From contig JADHRC010000002.1 of the NCBI GenBank assembly GCA_016777645.1, positions 1 to 37,110 of the forward strand: a DNA stretch of 37,110 nt, written 5' to 3'. Source of the stretch: Alphaproteobacteria bacterium. Its GTDB lineage: Bacteria; Pseudomonadota; Alphaproteobacteria; Puniceispirillales; Marisalimonadaceae. Numbering within the stretch: position 1 is the first letter of the stretch; the number at the start of each line of letters is the position of its first letter. Positions 29,284 through 37,110 of the stretch are shown one piece after another. The notes under the pieces were generated by a model. That model did not search any database. It was not told the DNA's origin and worked only from the letters and a program-made list of their open reading frames with translations. Position numbers and translations under genes: made by a program.

Positions 29284-30696
29284 ATGGATGGAAAAATTTC
29301 TTCTTGGTCTAGTGAAGATTATGACAAGAAAAGTATTGAATTATGTGTTCAAGAGATAAAAAAAGAGTTTGGACAACAGTTTTCGAATAGCAAAAGCATA
29401 TTGGAACAGCATACTCACACAATGACTATTCATGAATCAGAATTACCAGACGGGGTTGTTTTTGTAGAATCTAAGGAAGATGTGCAAAAAGTGGTTAACA
29501 TTTGTAAAAAGTATAAATGTCCAATCATTCCTTTTGGTGTTGGGTCTTCATTCGAAGGGCATCTTAACGCTCCATATGGTGGAATTTCAATTGATATGAA
29601 TAATATGAATAAAATACTAAATGTTTACCCAGAAGACCTTTTAGTTGTTGTTCAACCTGGTGTGACAAGGGAGCAACTTAATACTCATTTAAGGGATACA
29701 GGTTTATTTTTCCCAATAGATCCAGGAGCTAATGCTTCAATTGGAGGAATGACTGCAACTAGAGCATCCGGAACAAATGCAGTGAGATATGGTACTATGA
29801 AAGATAACGTGGTAGCTCTTGAAGTTGTTACTCCAGATGGTCAAATCATAAAAACTGCTAATAAAGCAAGGAAAAGCTCTGCTGGATATGATTTAACTCG
29901 TCTAATGGTTGGTTCCGAAGGTACTTTAGGTATAACAACAGAAATAACACTTAAACTATATGGTATCCCAGAAGTTATAGCAGGTGGAAGGGTAAGTTTT
30001 CCTTCTGTGAAAGATGCAACAGACACTGTAATAACAACTATACAGGCTGGAATACCTGTGGCCAGAATTGAGTTTATGGATCTTGCTCAAGTAAAAGCGG
30101 TTAATAACTATTCGAAAACAAACTTGCCAGAAGCTCCATTGTTGTTGGTAGAGTTTCATGGAAGTGAGTCGTCTGTAAAAGAACAGTCAGAATTGTTTGG
30201 AGAGATTGCTTCTGATTTTGGAGGTATTGATTTTGAGTGGACGTCAAATAATGAAGAAAGAAATAAATTATGGAAAGCTCGTCATGATGCATACTGGTCA
30301 TGTAGAGCTGTTAGGCCAGACGCCTCATTATATTCTACTGACGTTTGTGTGCCTATTTCAAAATTGTCAGATTGTATTTCTGAAACTGTTGAAGACATGG
30401 AAAAAAATAAATTAATTGGTCCAATAGTAAGCCATGCAGGTGATGGAAATTTCCATGTTGCTTTACTGATTGATAAAAATAATAAAAATGAGTTAGAAAA
30501 GTTAGATAGTTTTTTGGTCAGAATATCAGAACGAGCCATTAGAATGGATGGCACTTGCACAGGAGAACATGGAGTAGGGCAGGGCAAAAGAAAATATATG
30601 TTAAAAGAGTTGGGTAATGCTGTTGATATTATGAAAAAAGTTAAAAATGCATTTGACCCGGATAAAATCATGAACCCTGGCAAACTTTTTTTATAA
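29284..30696 (+). CDS. FAD-linked 2-hydroxyacid (D-lactate/glycolate) dehydrogenase, GlcD-like, copy 2
   Basis: Same motifs as copy 1 (IDPGANASIGGMTATRASGTNAVRYGTMKDNV, DGTCTGEHGVGQGKRKYM), divergent N-terminus. Confidence 0.93.
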   Translation: MDGKISSWSSEDYDKKSIELCVQEIKKEFGQQFSNSKSILEQHTHTMTIHESELPDGVVFVESKEDVQKVVNICKKYKCPIIPFGVGSSFEGHLNAPYGGISIDMNNMNKILNVYPEDLLVVVQPGVTREQLNTHLRDTGLFFPIDPGANASIGGMTATRASGTNAVRYGTMKDNVVALEVVTPDGQIIKTANKARKSSAGYDLTRLMVGSEGTLGITTEITLKLYGIPEVIAGGRVSFPSVKDATDTVITTIQAGIPVARIEFMDLAQVKAVNNYSKTNLPEAPLLLVEFHGSESSVKEQSELFGEIASDFGGIDFEWTSNNEERNKLWKARHDAYWSCRAVRPDASLYSTDVCVPISKLSDCISETVEDMEKNKLIGPIVSHAGDGNFHVALLIDKNNKNELEKLDSFLVRISERAIRMDGTCTGEHGVGQGKRKYMLKELGNAVDIMKKVKNAFDPDKIMNPGKLFL

Positions 30697-30759
30697 TATT
30701 GTCATTTAATCTTACATGATATAATTACCATATAATCTTCTAAATGTTTTAATCTAAGG

Positions 30760-30777
30760 TATAGAGACTCCTCTATA
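30760..30777 (+). promoter_or_regulatory. 7-bp stem, 4-nt loop hairpin immediately 5' of the lysE-like start
   Basis: TATAGAG-ACTC-CTCTATA, ends 7 nt before ATG 30785. Confidence 0.35.
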
Positions 30778-30784
30778 ATTTTAA

Positions 30785-31387
30785 ATGATCACATACATAA
30801 TTATTAGTTTCCTAATGATGGTAACACCTGGTCCAGGTGTTTTATCCTTGGCAGGTGTTGGTGCTGGCTTTGGATGGCGTATTGGAATTATGTACCTAAT
30901 TGGCTTATTTTTGGGAACAAATGGGGTTGCTCTTTTTGTGGTTCTTGGATTTAAAAAGTTTTTATTTGAAATAGATGGAGTTGAGCTAACTTTTTTATTT
31001 TTATCATTATCCTACTTGTCATTTTTATCTTGGAGAATAGCTACTTCGGATAATAGAACTGGTTTTAAGCAAAGCTTAAAGGCACCAAGATTATATGAAG
31101 GAATACTGTTACAATTTATAAATCCCAAAGCCTATGTTGTTCAAGGTCATTTATTCATAGTTTTATCTTTGGGTATTTCATCTTATGAATTAGAAATTAT
31201 TACTAAATTTATCATTGTCAATTCTATATGGATACCTATTCATTTTTTTTGGTTATGGCTAGGCATAAGTTTAAAAAAATGGTCTTTAGCATCTAATAAG
31301 CAACTATGGGTTAATAGAGGTATGGGGCTTGCACTTTTCGCAGTCGTGATATTGTCAGGTATAATGGAATTAAATTCAAAAATATAA
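30785..31387 (+). CDS. LysE/RhtB family translocator
   Basis: MITYIIISFLMMVTPGPGVLSLAGVGAGFGWRIGIMYLIGLFLG; LLQFINPKAYVVQG. Confidence 0.9.
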   Translation: MITYIIISFLMMVTPGPGVLSLAGVGAGFGWRIGIMYLIGLFLGTNGVALFVVLGFKKFLFEIDGVELTFLFLSLSYLSFLSWRIATSDNRTGFKQSLKAPRLYEGILLQFINPKAYVVQGHLFIVLSLGISSYELEIITKFIIVNSIWIPIHFFWLWLGISLKKWSLASNKQLWVNRGMGLALFAVVILSGIMELNSKI

Positions 31388-31584
31388 ATGATTATTTTTT
31401 AATCATAATAAAATTTTAAAAAAAATAACGCTTAAAAAATAATCATATTTAGAATTCTAACAAACGTATCTAACTTACAAGAAGAACTTTTAGAGTTGAT
31501 TCCCTATAATATGCTTGTAGATAATCTCCCCCAGTTTACTACAAAAACAAACTAATATATTCCTCCCTAATATTGGTTTAAATA

Positions 31585-31614
31585 GGTGCAGAGGATCTCC
31601 TTAAAATCCTCACC
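31585..31614 (-). terminator. Candidate hairpin terminator downstream of the SDR gene
   Basis: GAGGAT/ATCCTC stem (31591-31596 and 31606-31611) plus outer GGT/ACC, immediately after SDR stop at 31617; no strong T-tract. Confidence 0.3.
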
Positions 31615-31616
31615 AA

Positions 31617-32351
31617 TTAATAAGTTGCTCTTCCACCCGAAATATCAAAAACACCTGCTGTGGTAAAACTATTTTCTCTACTTGCCAAGAAAGCTATAAG
31701 TGAAGCTACCTCTTCAACAGTAACAAACCTATTTCTAGGAATTTTAGAAATCATATAATCAATAAATTCTTGTGATACTTGATCCAAAATCCTAGTTTTT
31801 GCTGTGGCTGGAGTAATACAATTTACTGCTATATCTTGATCAGCAGTTTCTTTGCCTAAAGATTTAGTTAAACCTATTACTGCTGCTTTTGAAGCAGAAT
31901 ACGCAGGAGCATTAGGGTTACCTTCTTTACCAGCAATGGAAGCTATATTTATAATTCTGCCATAACCTCTATCTCTCATTTTTTTAACGACATATTTATT
32001 ACAATAAAAAACACCATTAACATTTACGTTGAAAACTCTTGACCATTCATCTACTGGGTAGTCCCATGTTGAAAAAGTTGGGCCTGCAATACCTGCGCTA
32101 CATACTAAAATATCTATTTTATCAATTTTATTTATAGTTTTTTCAGTAGCTTCTTCGACTGCTTTATTGTCTGTTTGGTCGACTTTCAAAAAATGACAAT
32201 TTAATTCTCTAGCCGCATTTAATCCTAATTTTTCATCAATATCCCAAATCATAACCTCACAACCATCATCAATAAGTCTTTTGGCAGTGGCATAGCCAAT
32301 TCCTTGAGCACCACCAGTAATTACCGCAGTTTGTCCATCAAAATTAGTCAT
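31617..32351 (-). CDS. SDR family oxidoreductase
   Basis: TGGAQGIGYATA, CSAGIAGP, YSASKAAVIGLTKSLGKE, NCITPATAKTRI. Confidence 0.92.
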   Translation of the reverse strand: MTNFDGQTAVITGGAQGIGYATAKRLIDDGCEVMIWDIDEKLGLNAARELNCHFLKVDQTDNKAVEEATEKTINKIDKIDILVCSAGIAGPTFSTWDYPVDEWSRVFNVNVNGVFYCNKYVVKKMRDRGYGRIINIASIAGKEGNPNAPAYSASKAAVIGLTKSLGKETADQDIAVNCITPATAKTRILDQVSQEFIDYMISKIPRNRFVTVEEVASLIAFLASRENSFTTAGVFDISGGRATY

Positions 32352-32481
32352 AAATTTTCCCCTATATTTTTTGATAATTATGGATTTATTTAAAAATAAA
32401 TAATCATAGATATTATTATCTATATTTTATATTGTTAATTAATTCATTGCTAGAAAAAACTAAGTTATAGGGAGTAATTTC

Positions 32482-32958
32482 ATGGAGGTAGTACACATTA
32501 TAATTATTGGAATTCTTTCTTGTGTTGCAATGGATTTGTGGCAAAGAATCCTAAAAATCATATTTCAAATAAATCCATCTGATTGGGCAGTTGTTGGCAG
32601 ATGGTTTGTTTTATTAATAACTTCGGGCAAGCTATATAATCCAAACATAGACTCCGAACAATCAATTAAAAATGAGTTGCCTATTGGTTGGATTGTTCAT
32701 TATTCTGTGGCAATACTATATTCATTAGTTTTTTTTATATTTTATAAATTTCAAATTTTGAATGCATCATTTCTTGATGGAATTGTTTTTGGTTTAATCA
32801 GTGTTATTGTACCATGGTTTTTCTTTATGCCTATACTTGGTAAAGGCTTTTTAGCAACAAAAACCCCATCACCACTTATGGCTTGTTCATTGGCAATAGG
32901 CAGCCACTTTGTTATAGGTTTATCTATAGGCTCATTTTTTCAAATTTATGGTTACTAA
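32482..32958 (+). CDS. DUF2938-like membrane protein
   Basis: CVAMDLWQRIL, DWAVVGRWFV, GWIVHYSVAILYSLVFF, PWFFFMPILGKGFLATKTP. Confidence 0.75.
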   Translation: MEVVHIIIIGILSCVAMDLWQRILKIIFQINPSDWAVVGRWFVLLITSGKLYNPNIDSEQSIKNELPIGWIVHYSVAILYSLVFFIFYKFQILNASFLDGIVFGLISVIVPWFFFMPILGKGFLATKTPSPLMACSLAIGSHFVIGLSIGSFFQIYGY

Positions 32959-32980
32959 ATATTATAGGGAAAATTTAATT

Positions 32981-33628
32981 ATGTCCGAGAGTAAATTAAG
33001 AGAAAGTATATGTTTTTTTGCTTCCTCCTTATTTGAAAGGGGCGTTACTCATGGATCAACAGGAAATATATCTGTTAGATTAAATGATAACGAGATTCTA
33101 GTAACACCATCTGGTTCATCTTTTGGTAGATTGGATCCTAATGAAATAGTTAAGATAACAAAATCCGGAGAATTTGAAGGACCTTTACCACCGACAAAAG
33201 AATTGCCACTCCATAAGGCATTTTACGAAACGAGAGGCTTAAAGTCAGGTGCAGTAGTCCATTTACATTCCACTCATTCAGTAGCTTTATCAATGATACC
33301 AGGGATTGACGAAGACAATGTTTTACCTGCTTATACACCTTATTCGATAATGTTATTAGGAAAAGTAAAATTGCTTCCTTTTTTTATTCCCGGTGATCCC
33401 GCTATGGGAGATGCAATTAGGGGCTTGGTAGGTAAGAGATCAGCTGTTCTTTTAGCTAATCATGGTCCAGTAGTATCAGGTAAAGATCTTGAGGCATCGG
33501 TTAATGCCATTGAAGAATTAGAGGCTACAGCAAAATTAGCTCTAATTTTAAAAGGAACAAACGCAAAAGAATTAAATCAAAAGCAAATGTCGTCAGTTAT
33601 AAATAAATTTAATATAGATTGGGATTAA
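32981..33628 (+). CDS. otnC: Class II aldolase family, 3-oxo-tetronate 4-phosphate decarboxylase-like
   Basis: GVTHGSTGNISVRLNDNEILVTPSGSSFGRLDPNEIVKI, HLHSTHSVALS, LLANHGPVVSGKDLEASVNAIEELEATAKLAL; ATG 32981 follows AGGGA. Confidence 0.87.
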   Translation: MSESKLRESICFFASSLFERGVTHGSTGNISVRLNDNEILVTPSGSSFGRLDPNEIVKITKSGEFEGPLPPTKELPLHKAFYETRGLKSGAVVHLHSTHSVALSMIPGIDEDNVLPAYTPYSIMLLGKVKLLPFFIPGDPAMGDAIRGLVGKRSAVLLANHGPVVSGKDLEASVNAIEELEATAKLALILKGTNAKELNQKQMSSVINKFNIDWD

Positions 33629-33630
33629 AA

Positions 33631-34398
33631 ATGCATAAGTTTTCTGCAAATTTGGGATTATTATGGACTGAGTTTTCGCAAATAGATGCTATTTACAAAG
33701 CTAAGGAAAGTGGATTTGATGCCGTGGAATTTCAGTTTCCATACCAATATGAAGCAAAAGAAATAAAAAAAGCACTTGATGAAGTCCAGTTACCTGTCAT
33801 GGGAATAAATACTGTTAAAGGCAATGTTGAAAAAGGAGATAATGGTTTATTGGCAGTTCCTTCTAGAGTATCTGAAGCAAAAGAAGCTATATTGCAAGCT
33901 TTTGAGTATGCAAAAATAATTAAAGCCAAAAATATACACGCTATGGCTGGTGTTACAGATTTGTCAACTAAGTCCCTTGTAACATTTATTGATAATCTAA
34001 AATTTGCTAAGGAATTAATTGATAATAGTGGAATAAATTTAGTTATTGAACCTTTAAATCTTAGAGATAACCCAGGATATTTTCTAACGAAGGTTGAACA
34101 AGCAAAAGAAATTTGTGAATTAGTAGGGGCTAGCACTTTAAAAATTATGTTTGATTTTTATCATGTGCAAATTAATCAGGGAAATGTTTTACAAAGGTTT
34201 AAAGATCATTTGTCTTATGTTGGTCACGTCCAGATAGCTTCAGTTCAAGGTAGGGCAGAACCTGATAAAGGAGAATTGGATTTTAGTTATATAATACCTG
34301 AAATATCAAATATAGGTTATAAAGATATAATTGGTGCTGAATACAAACCTAAAACCACTACTGATGCTGGATTAGGATGGATGAAACAATTTAAATAA
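33631..34398 (+). CDS. otnI: Hydroxypyruvate isomerase family, 2-oxo-tetronate isomerase-like
   Basis: HKFSANLGLLWTEFSQIDAIYKAKESGFDAVEFQFPY, LVIEPLNLRDNPGYFL, LKIMFDFYHVQINQG, GHVQIASVQGRAEPDKGELDFSYI; next to otnC. Confidence 0.87.
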   Translation: MHKFSANLGLLWTEFSQIDAIYKAKESGFDAVEFQFPYQYEAKEIKKALDEVQLPVMGINTVKGNVEKGDNGLLAVPSRVSEAKEAILQAFEYAKIIKAKNIHAMAGVTDLSTKSLVTFIDNLKFAKELIDNSGINLVIEPLNLRDNPGYFLTKVEQAKEICELVGASTLKIMFDFYHVQINQGNVLQRFKDHLSYVGHVQIASVQGRAEPDKGELDFSYIIPEISNIGYKDIIGAEYKPKTTTDAGLGWMKQFK

Positions 34399-34419
34399 AA
34401 TTGAGAAGTTTTTTAAAAT

Positions 34420-35379
34420 ATGAAAATTATTAGAGAGTATGGCCCTAACAAACTTAAAAATTCACCACTTTGTTTTGGTACGATGCAATTTGGAGATGGT
34501 GCTGATGAGAGAGATAGCCAAGAAATGTATGAAGCTTGTCGAAACAGTGGAATTAATTTTTTTGATACGGCTTTTGTATATACTGGAGGTAAATCAGAAT
34601 TAATTCTTGGTAGCTTAATTAAAGAAGAAAGAGAAAAAATAATTTTGATAACAAAAGCTGGATCAGTTGGCGGGTCTAGTGGGAAAAATATAAGGTCACA
34701 GTTAGAAGAGAGTCTGAAAAGGTTAAAACAAGATTATGTAGATATTTTTTTCTTACACCATTGGGACGATAATGTGCCATTAGAAGAAACATTTGAAACC
34801 CTAAAAGAATTGAAAGAAGAAAAAAAATTTTTTCAGCTTGGTGTTTCTAATTTTTCAGCTTGGCAAGTAATGAAAGCTGAGATGATTGCCCAAAAAAATG
34901 GTTTTCCTTCTGTTGATATTCTGCAGCCAATGTATAACCTTGTTAAAAGACAAGCTGAGGTTGAAATACTACCTATGGCAAAATCTGAAAATATTGGAGT
35001 CATTAGTTACAGCCCATTAGGCGGTGGACTTTTAACAGGCAAATATTCTGATAATAAATCTTCAAATAAGAATAGTTCTGGTAGGTTACATGATAACGCA
35101 AAATATAAATTAAGATATGGCCAAAATTGGATGTATGATGCTGCCATTTCATTACAAGATTTAGCAAAGGAGTTAAATCATAATCCTATTTCTTTGGCTG
35201 TTGCTTGGGTAGCTTATAATGACGCTGTAACTGCGCCAATCATAAGTGCTAGAAATTTAAAACAATTAATTCCTTCATTGAATTCTGTTAATATATCCTT
35301 AGATGACGAGATTTATAAATTAATTTCGAAGATTAGCCCAACTCCGCCTCCTGCCACAGATAGGCTTGAAGAAGTTTGA
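34420..35379 (+). CDS. Aldo/keto reductase
   Basis: LCFGTMQFG, GINFFDTAFVYTGGKSELILG, LKRLKQDYVDIFFLHHWDDNVPLEETFETLKELKEE, GVSNFSAWQV, VISYSPLGGGLLTGKY. Confidence 0.93.
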   Translation: MKIIREYGPNKLKNSPLCFGTMQFGDGADERDSQEMYEACRNSGINFFDTAFVYTGGKSELILGSLIKEEREKIILITKAGSVGGSSGKNIRSQLEESLKRLKQDYVDIFFLHHWDDNVPLEETFETLKELKEEKKFFQLGVSNFSAWQVMKAEMIAQKNGFPSVDILQPMYNLVKRQAEVEILPMAKSENIGVISYSPLGGGLLTGKYSDNKSSNKNSSGRLHDNAKYKLRYGQNWMYDAAISLQDLAKELNHNPISLAVAWVAYNDAVTAPIISARNLKQLIPSLNSVNISLDDEIYKLISKISPTPPPATDRLEEV

Positions 35380-35397
35380 TTATAAAAAGGTATAAAA

Positions 35398-36213
35398 ATG
35401 GATACAGGTTTAGACAATATTTGGGAAATTTACGCATTGAAATATGCAGAAAGATCAGATAGGACAAGAACTGAAAGCTTTATATTTGATGACCACTCTA
35501 ATGAATCCCATACAATTGATTATTTTATTTGGGTTTTAAAATCTGATAAGAACATTATTGTTGTAGATACTGGTTATGATTATGATGAGGCCAAAAGAAG
35601 AAATCGACCTATCGAAAGATCACCCTCAGAGGCTCTTCAAGCAATAAACATAGATGCTAGTCAAGTAACCGATGTTATTATTACTCATCTTCACTATGAT
35701 CATGCCGGTGGGTTACTAGAATTTCCAAATGCTAAGTTTCATTTACAAGAAACAGAAATGGCTTATGCAACCGGCCCTTGCATGTGTCATGAAACTATTA
35801 AGATGCCTTTTACTGGAGAACATATATGTCAAATGGTTAAAAACCTATATTCAGGAAGAGTGGTCTTTTATAATGGTATAGGGTCAGTTAAGCCAGGAGT
35901 TACCACACATTTAATAGGAGGGCATTCTAGAGGTTTACAATCAGTAAGAGTTAAAACAGTTAATGGTTATATGTGTCTTGCTTCAGACGCAACTCATTTT
36001 TACGAGAATTTTCTTAAAGGAAAACCTTTCCCAATTGTGGTTGATTTAGAAGATATGTTGAATGGTTTTAAACTAATAAAAAGTTTAGCCTCTGATATTA
36101 ACTTTGTTATACCTGGTCATGATCCTTTGTTAAGAAATTATTTCCCTGAAGAGGGTCGTTCTGGTTTTGTATGGCGTTTAGATAGAGGGCCAATTAATCC
36201 AATAAAAATTTAA
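35398..36213 (+). CDS. Metallo-beta-lactamase fold hydrolase (annotated-type 'N-acyl homoserine lactonase family')
   Basis: VIITHLHYDHAGGLLEFPNAKFHLQETEM (HxHxDH), GGHSRG, LASDATHF, FVIPGHDP. Confidence 0.87.
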   Translation: MDTGLDNIWEIYALKYAERSDRTRTESFIFDDHSNESHTIDYFIWVLKSDKNIIVVDTGYDYDEAKRRNRPIERSPSEALQAINIDASQVTDVIITHLHYDHAGGLLEFPNAKFHLQETEMAYATGPCMCHETIKMPFTGEHICQMVKNLYSGRVVFYNGIGSVKPGVTTHLIGGHSRGLQSVRVKTVNGYMCLASDATHFYENFLKGKPFPIVVDLEDMLNGFKLIKSLASDINFVIPGHDPLLRNYFPEEGRSGFVWRLDRGPINPIKI

Positions 36214-37110
36214 ATTCCTTTTCCATTGATTTTCTATAACTAACGGTTTGGTCATCTAATTTAATGTCAACATCATCCCATTTAATTATTTGATCTTCTT
36301 TAATATTTTTATTCAATTTAATATTATGTGCCAAGCCAATTGGAAGTGCTCCAATAGATAGAGAGTTTTTAGAGGGTATTAATTTTCCCCAAACCGTAGA
36401 GCCTCCCTCTCCATCAAGTGTTTCATCTTTGCTTAAATTACTCTTGGATGTTGCCACAACGTCACCTGAAAAACACTGAGTTTGTCCAGTAGGTTGTTTG
36501 AGTAAGGCAGCAGAAAATACAGATATATTTAGTTCCATTCCTATTAAATGGAAGGGTTTATACATTGCGGAATATTCTCCAGTTTCATCTGTGTTCATTC
36601 CATATTGTTTAAAACAAGAGGCAGCGTAATCATTTGGAGCTTGAAGAACAGCATATACGCCCCACCGAAGGTCTTTGAAAACAGGCCTTCCGTCTTTCTC
36701 AAGAGAAGACACAACTTCAACTTGTCCATTATGAGTTAAAACACCTCCAGATTCCCTAGGTTTTAAAATAGATGCAAGATCATCCATTCCACAAGGTGGG
36801 AAAAGTAAACCATTTTCTGGAACCTTAAGTTCACATGCATTAGCTATAGCAGCCATTTCAAGACTAGATTTGGTACCATCTAAAAAAGAATTGAACATTT
36901 TGGGGTTCATACCTGCTTTTTTAGCATCTTCATAAGAAATACCATAGTAATTCCAAACAGTATCTGGTGTAGATTTATGATATTCTGGAAGATATTTCGT
37001 ACCTTTGCCTGCACTTGACACATGAAAACCGCTAGTTCTCGCCCAATCAATAATTTCAGCAGTTAGTGCTGGTTGATCTCCATAAGCCATTGAATACACA
37101 ACATCAGCAG
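36194..37110 (-). CDS. SAF-domain-containing, homoserine-dehydrogenase-like oxidoreductase, N-terminus beyond the window
   Basis: Frame remains open past the GTG at 37099 (reads ..ADVVYSMAYGDQPALTAEIIDWARTSGFHVSSAGKGTKYLPEYH); C-terminal CFSGDVVATSKSNLSKDETLDGEGGSTVWGKL SAF-like region. Confidence 0.75.
   Translation of the reverse strand, partial: ADVVYSMAYGDQPALTAEIIDWARTSGFHVSSAGKGTKYLPEYHKSTPDTVWNYYGISYEDAKKAGMNPKMFNSFLDGTKSSLEMAAIANACELKVPENGLLFPPCGMDDLASILKPRESGGVLTHNGQVEVVSSLEKDGRPVFKDLRWGVYAVLQAPNDYAASCFKQYGMNTDETGEYSAMYKPFHLIGMELNISVFSAALLKQPTGQTQCFSGDVVATSKSNLSKDETLDGEGGSTVWGKLIPSKNSLSIGALPIGLAHNIKLNKNIKEDQIIKWDDVDIKLDDQTVSYRKSMEKEFKFLLD

Noticed and set aside
30282-30683. - strand 133-aa ORF
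   Set aside because: Antisense shadow of GlcD-like copy 2
27840-30696. Tandem repeat as a possible recent mobile-element duplication
   Set aside because: Copies have diverged in sequence throughout and there are no flanking terminal repeats or transposase; ordinary gene duplication suffices
32406-32423. ATAGATA-TTAT-TATCTAT dyad upstream of the SDR/DUF2938 pair
   Set aside because: Only 7-bp arms in AT-rich sequence; similar dyads occur in many gaps here
35398-36213. Quorum-quenching system
   Set aside because: Only an AHL-lactonase-like fold; no luxI/luxR-type partner in the window
1-37110. CRISPR arrays, tRNA/rRNA genes, transposons, phage or defence islands
   Set aside because: Read through by eye; no regular repeat-spacer units, no recognisable RNA genes, no integrase/transposase or nuclease motifs in the ORFs. 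A tRNA scan was not possible here

Overview
AT-rich bacterial window, tightly packed with genes. The small intergenic gaps and protein families suggest a marine alphaproteobacterium with a streamlined genome (inference; no marker gene seen). I support 32 protein-coding genes on both strands. Two run off the window edges: an enolase-superfamily dehydratase at 1..935, absent from the supplied ORF track, and a SAF-domain protein at 36194..37110. I saw no rRNA, tRNA, CRISPR, phage, transposon or defence genes. The dominant theme is sugar-acid catabolism. (i) A minus-strand trio encodes a UxaA-family dehydratase, a 2-keto-3-deoxy-L-fuconate-dehydrogenase-like SDR and an FAH-family diketo-acid hydrolase, resembling the lower non-phosphorylative L-fuconate route. 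(ii) Four tetronate-pathway enzymes are present (DenD, LtnD, OtnC, OtnI), but no recognisable OtnK (DUF1537) kinase. (iii) An IlvD/Edd dehydratase, a KdgK-like PfkB kinase and an Eda aldolase form a possible KDG/KDPG branch. (iv) Acid handling is represented by tandem GlcD-like FAD oxidases, a GhrB-like dehydrogenase and an LrgAB pair. Two large fused enzymes are also present: a 3-dehydroshikimate dehydratase/HPPD-like protein and a HyuA-HyuB/oxoprolinase-like protein. The best candidate for something undescribed is this composite island with its missing kinase, missing conventional importer and several candidate operators. I did not find convincing evidence of a wholly new kind of system. Family calls come from motif recognition by eye; no database search was run.
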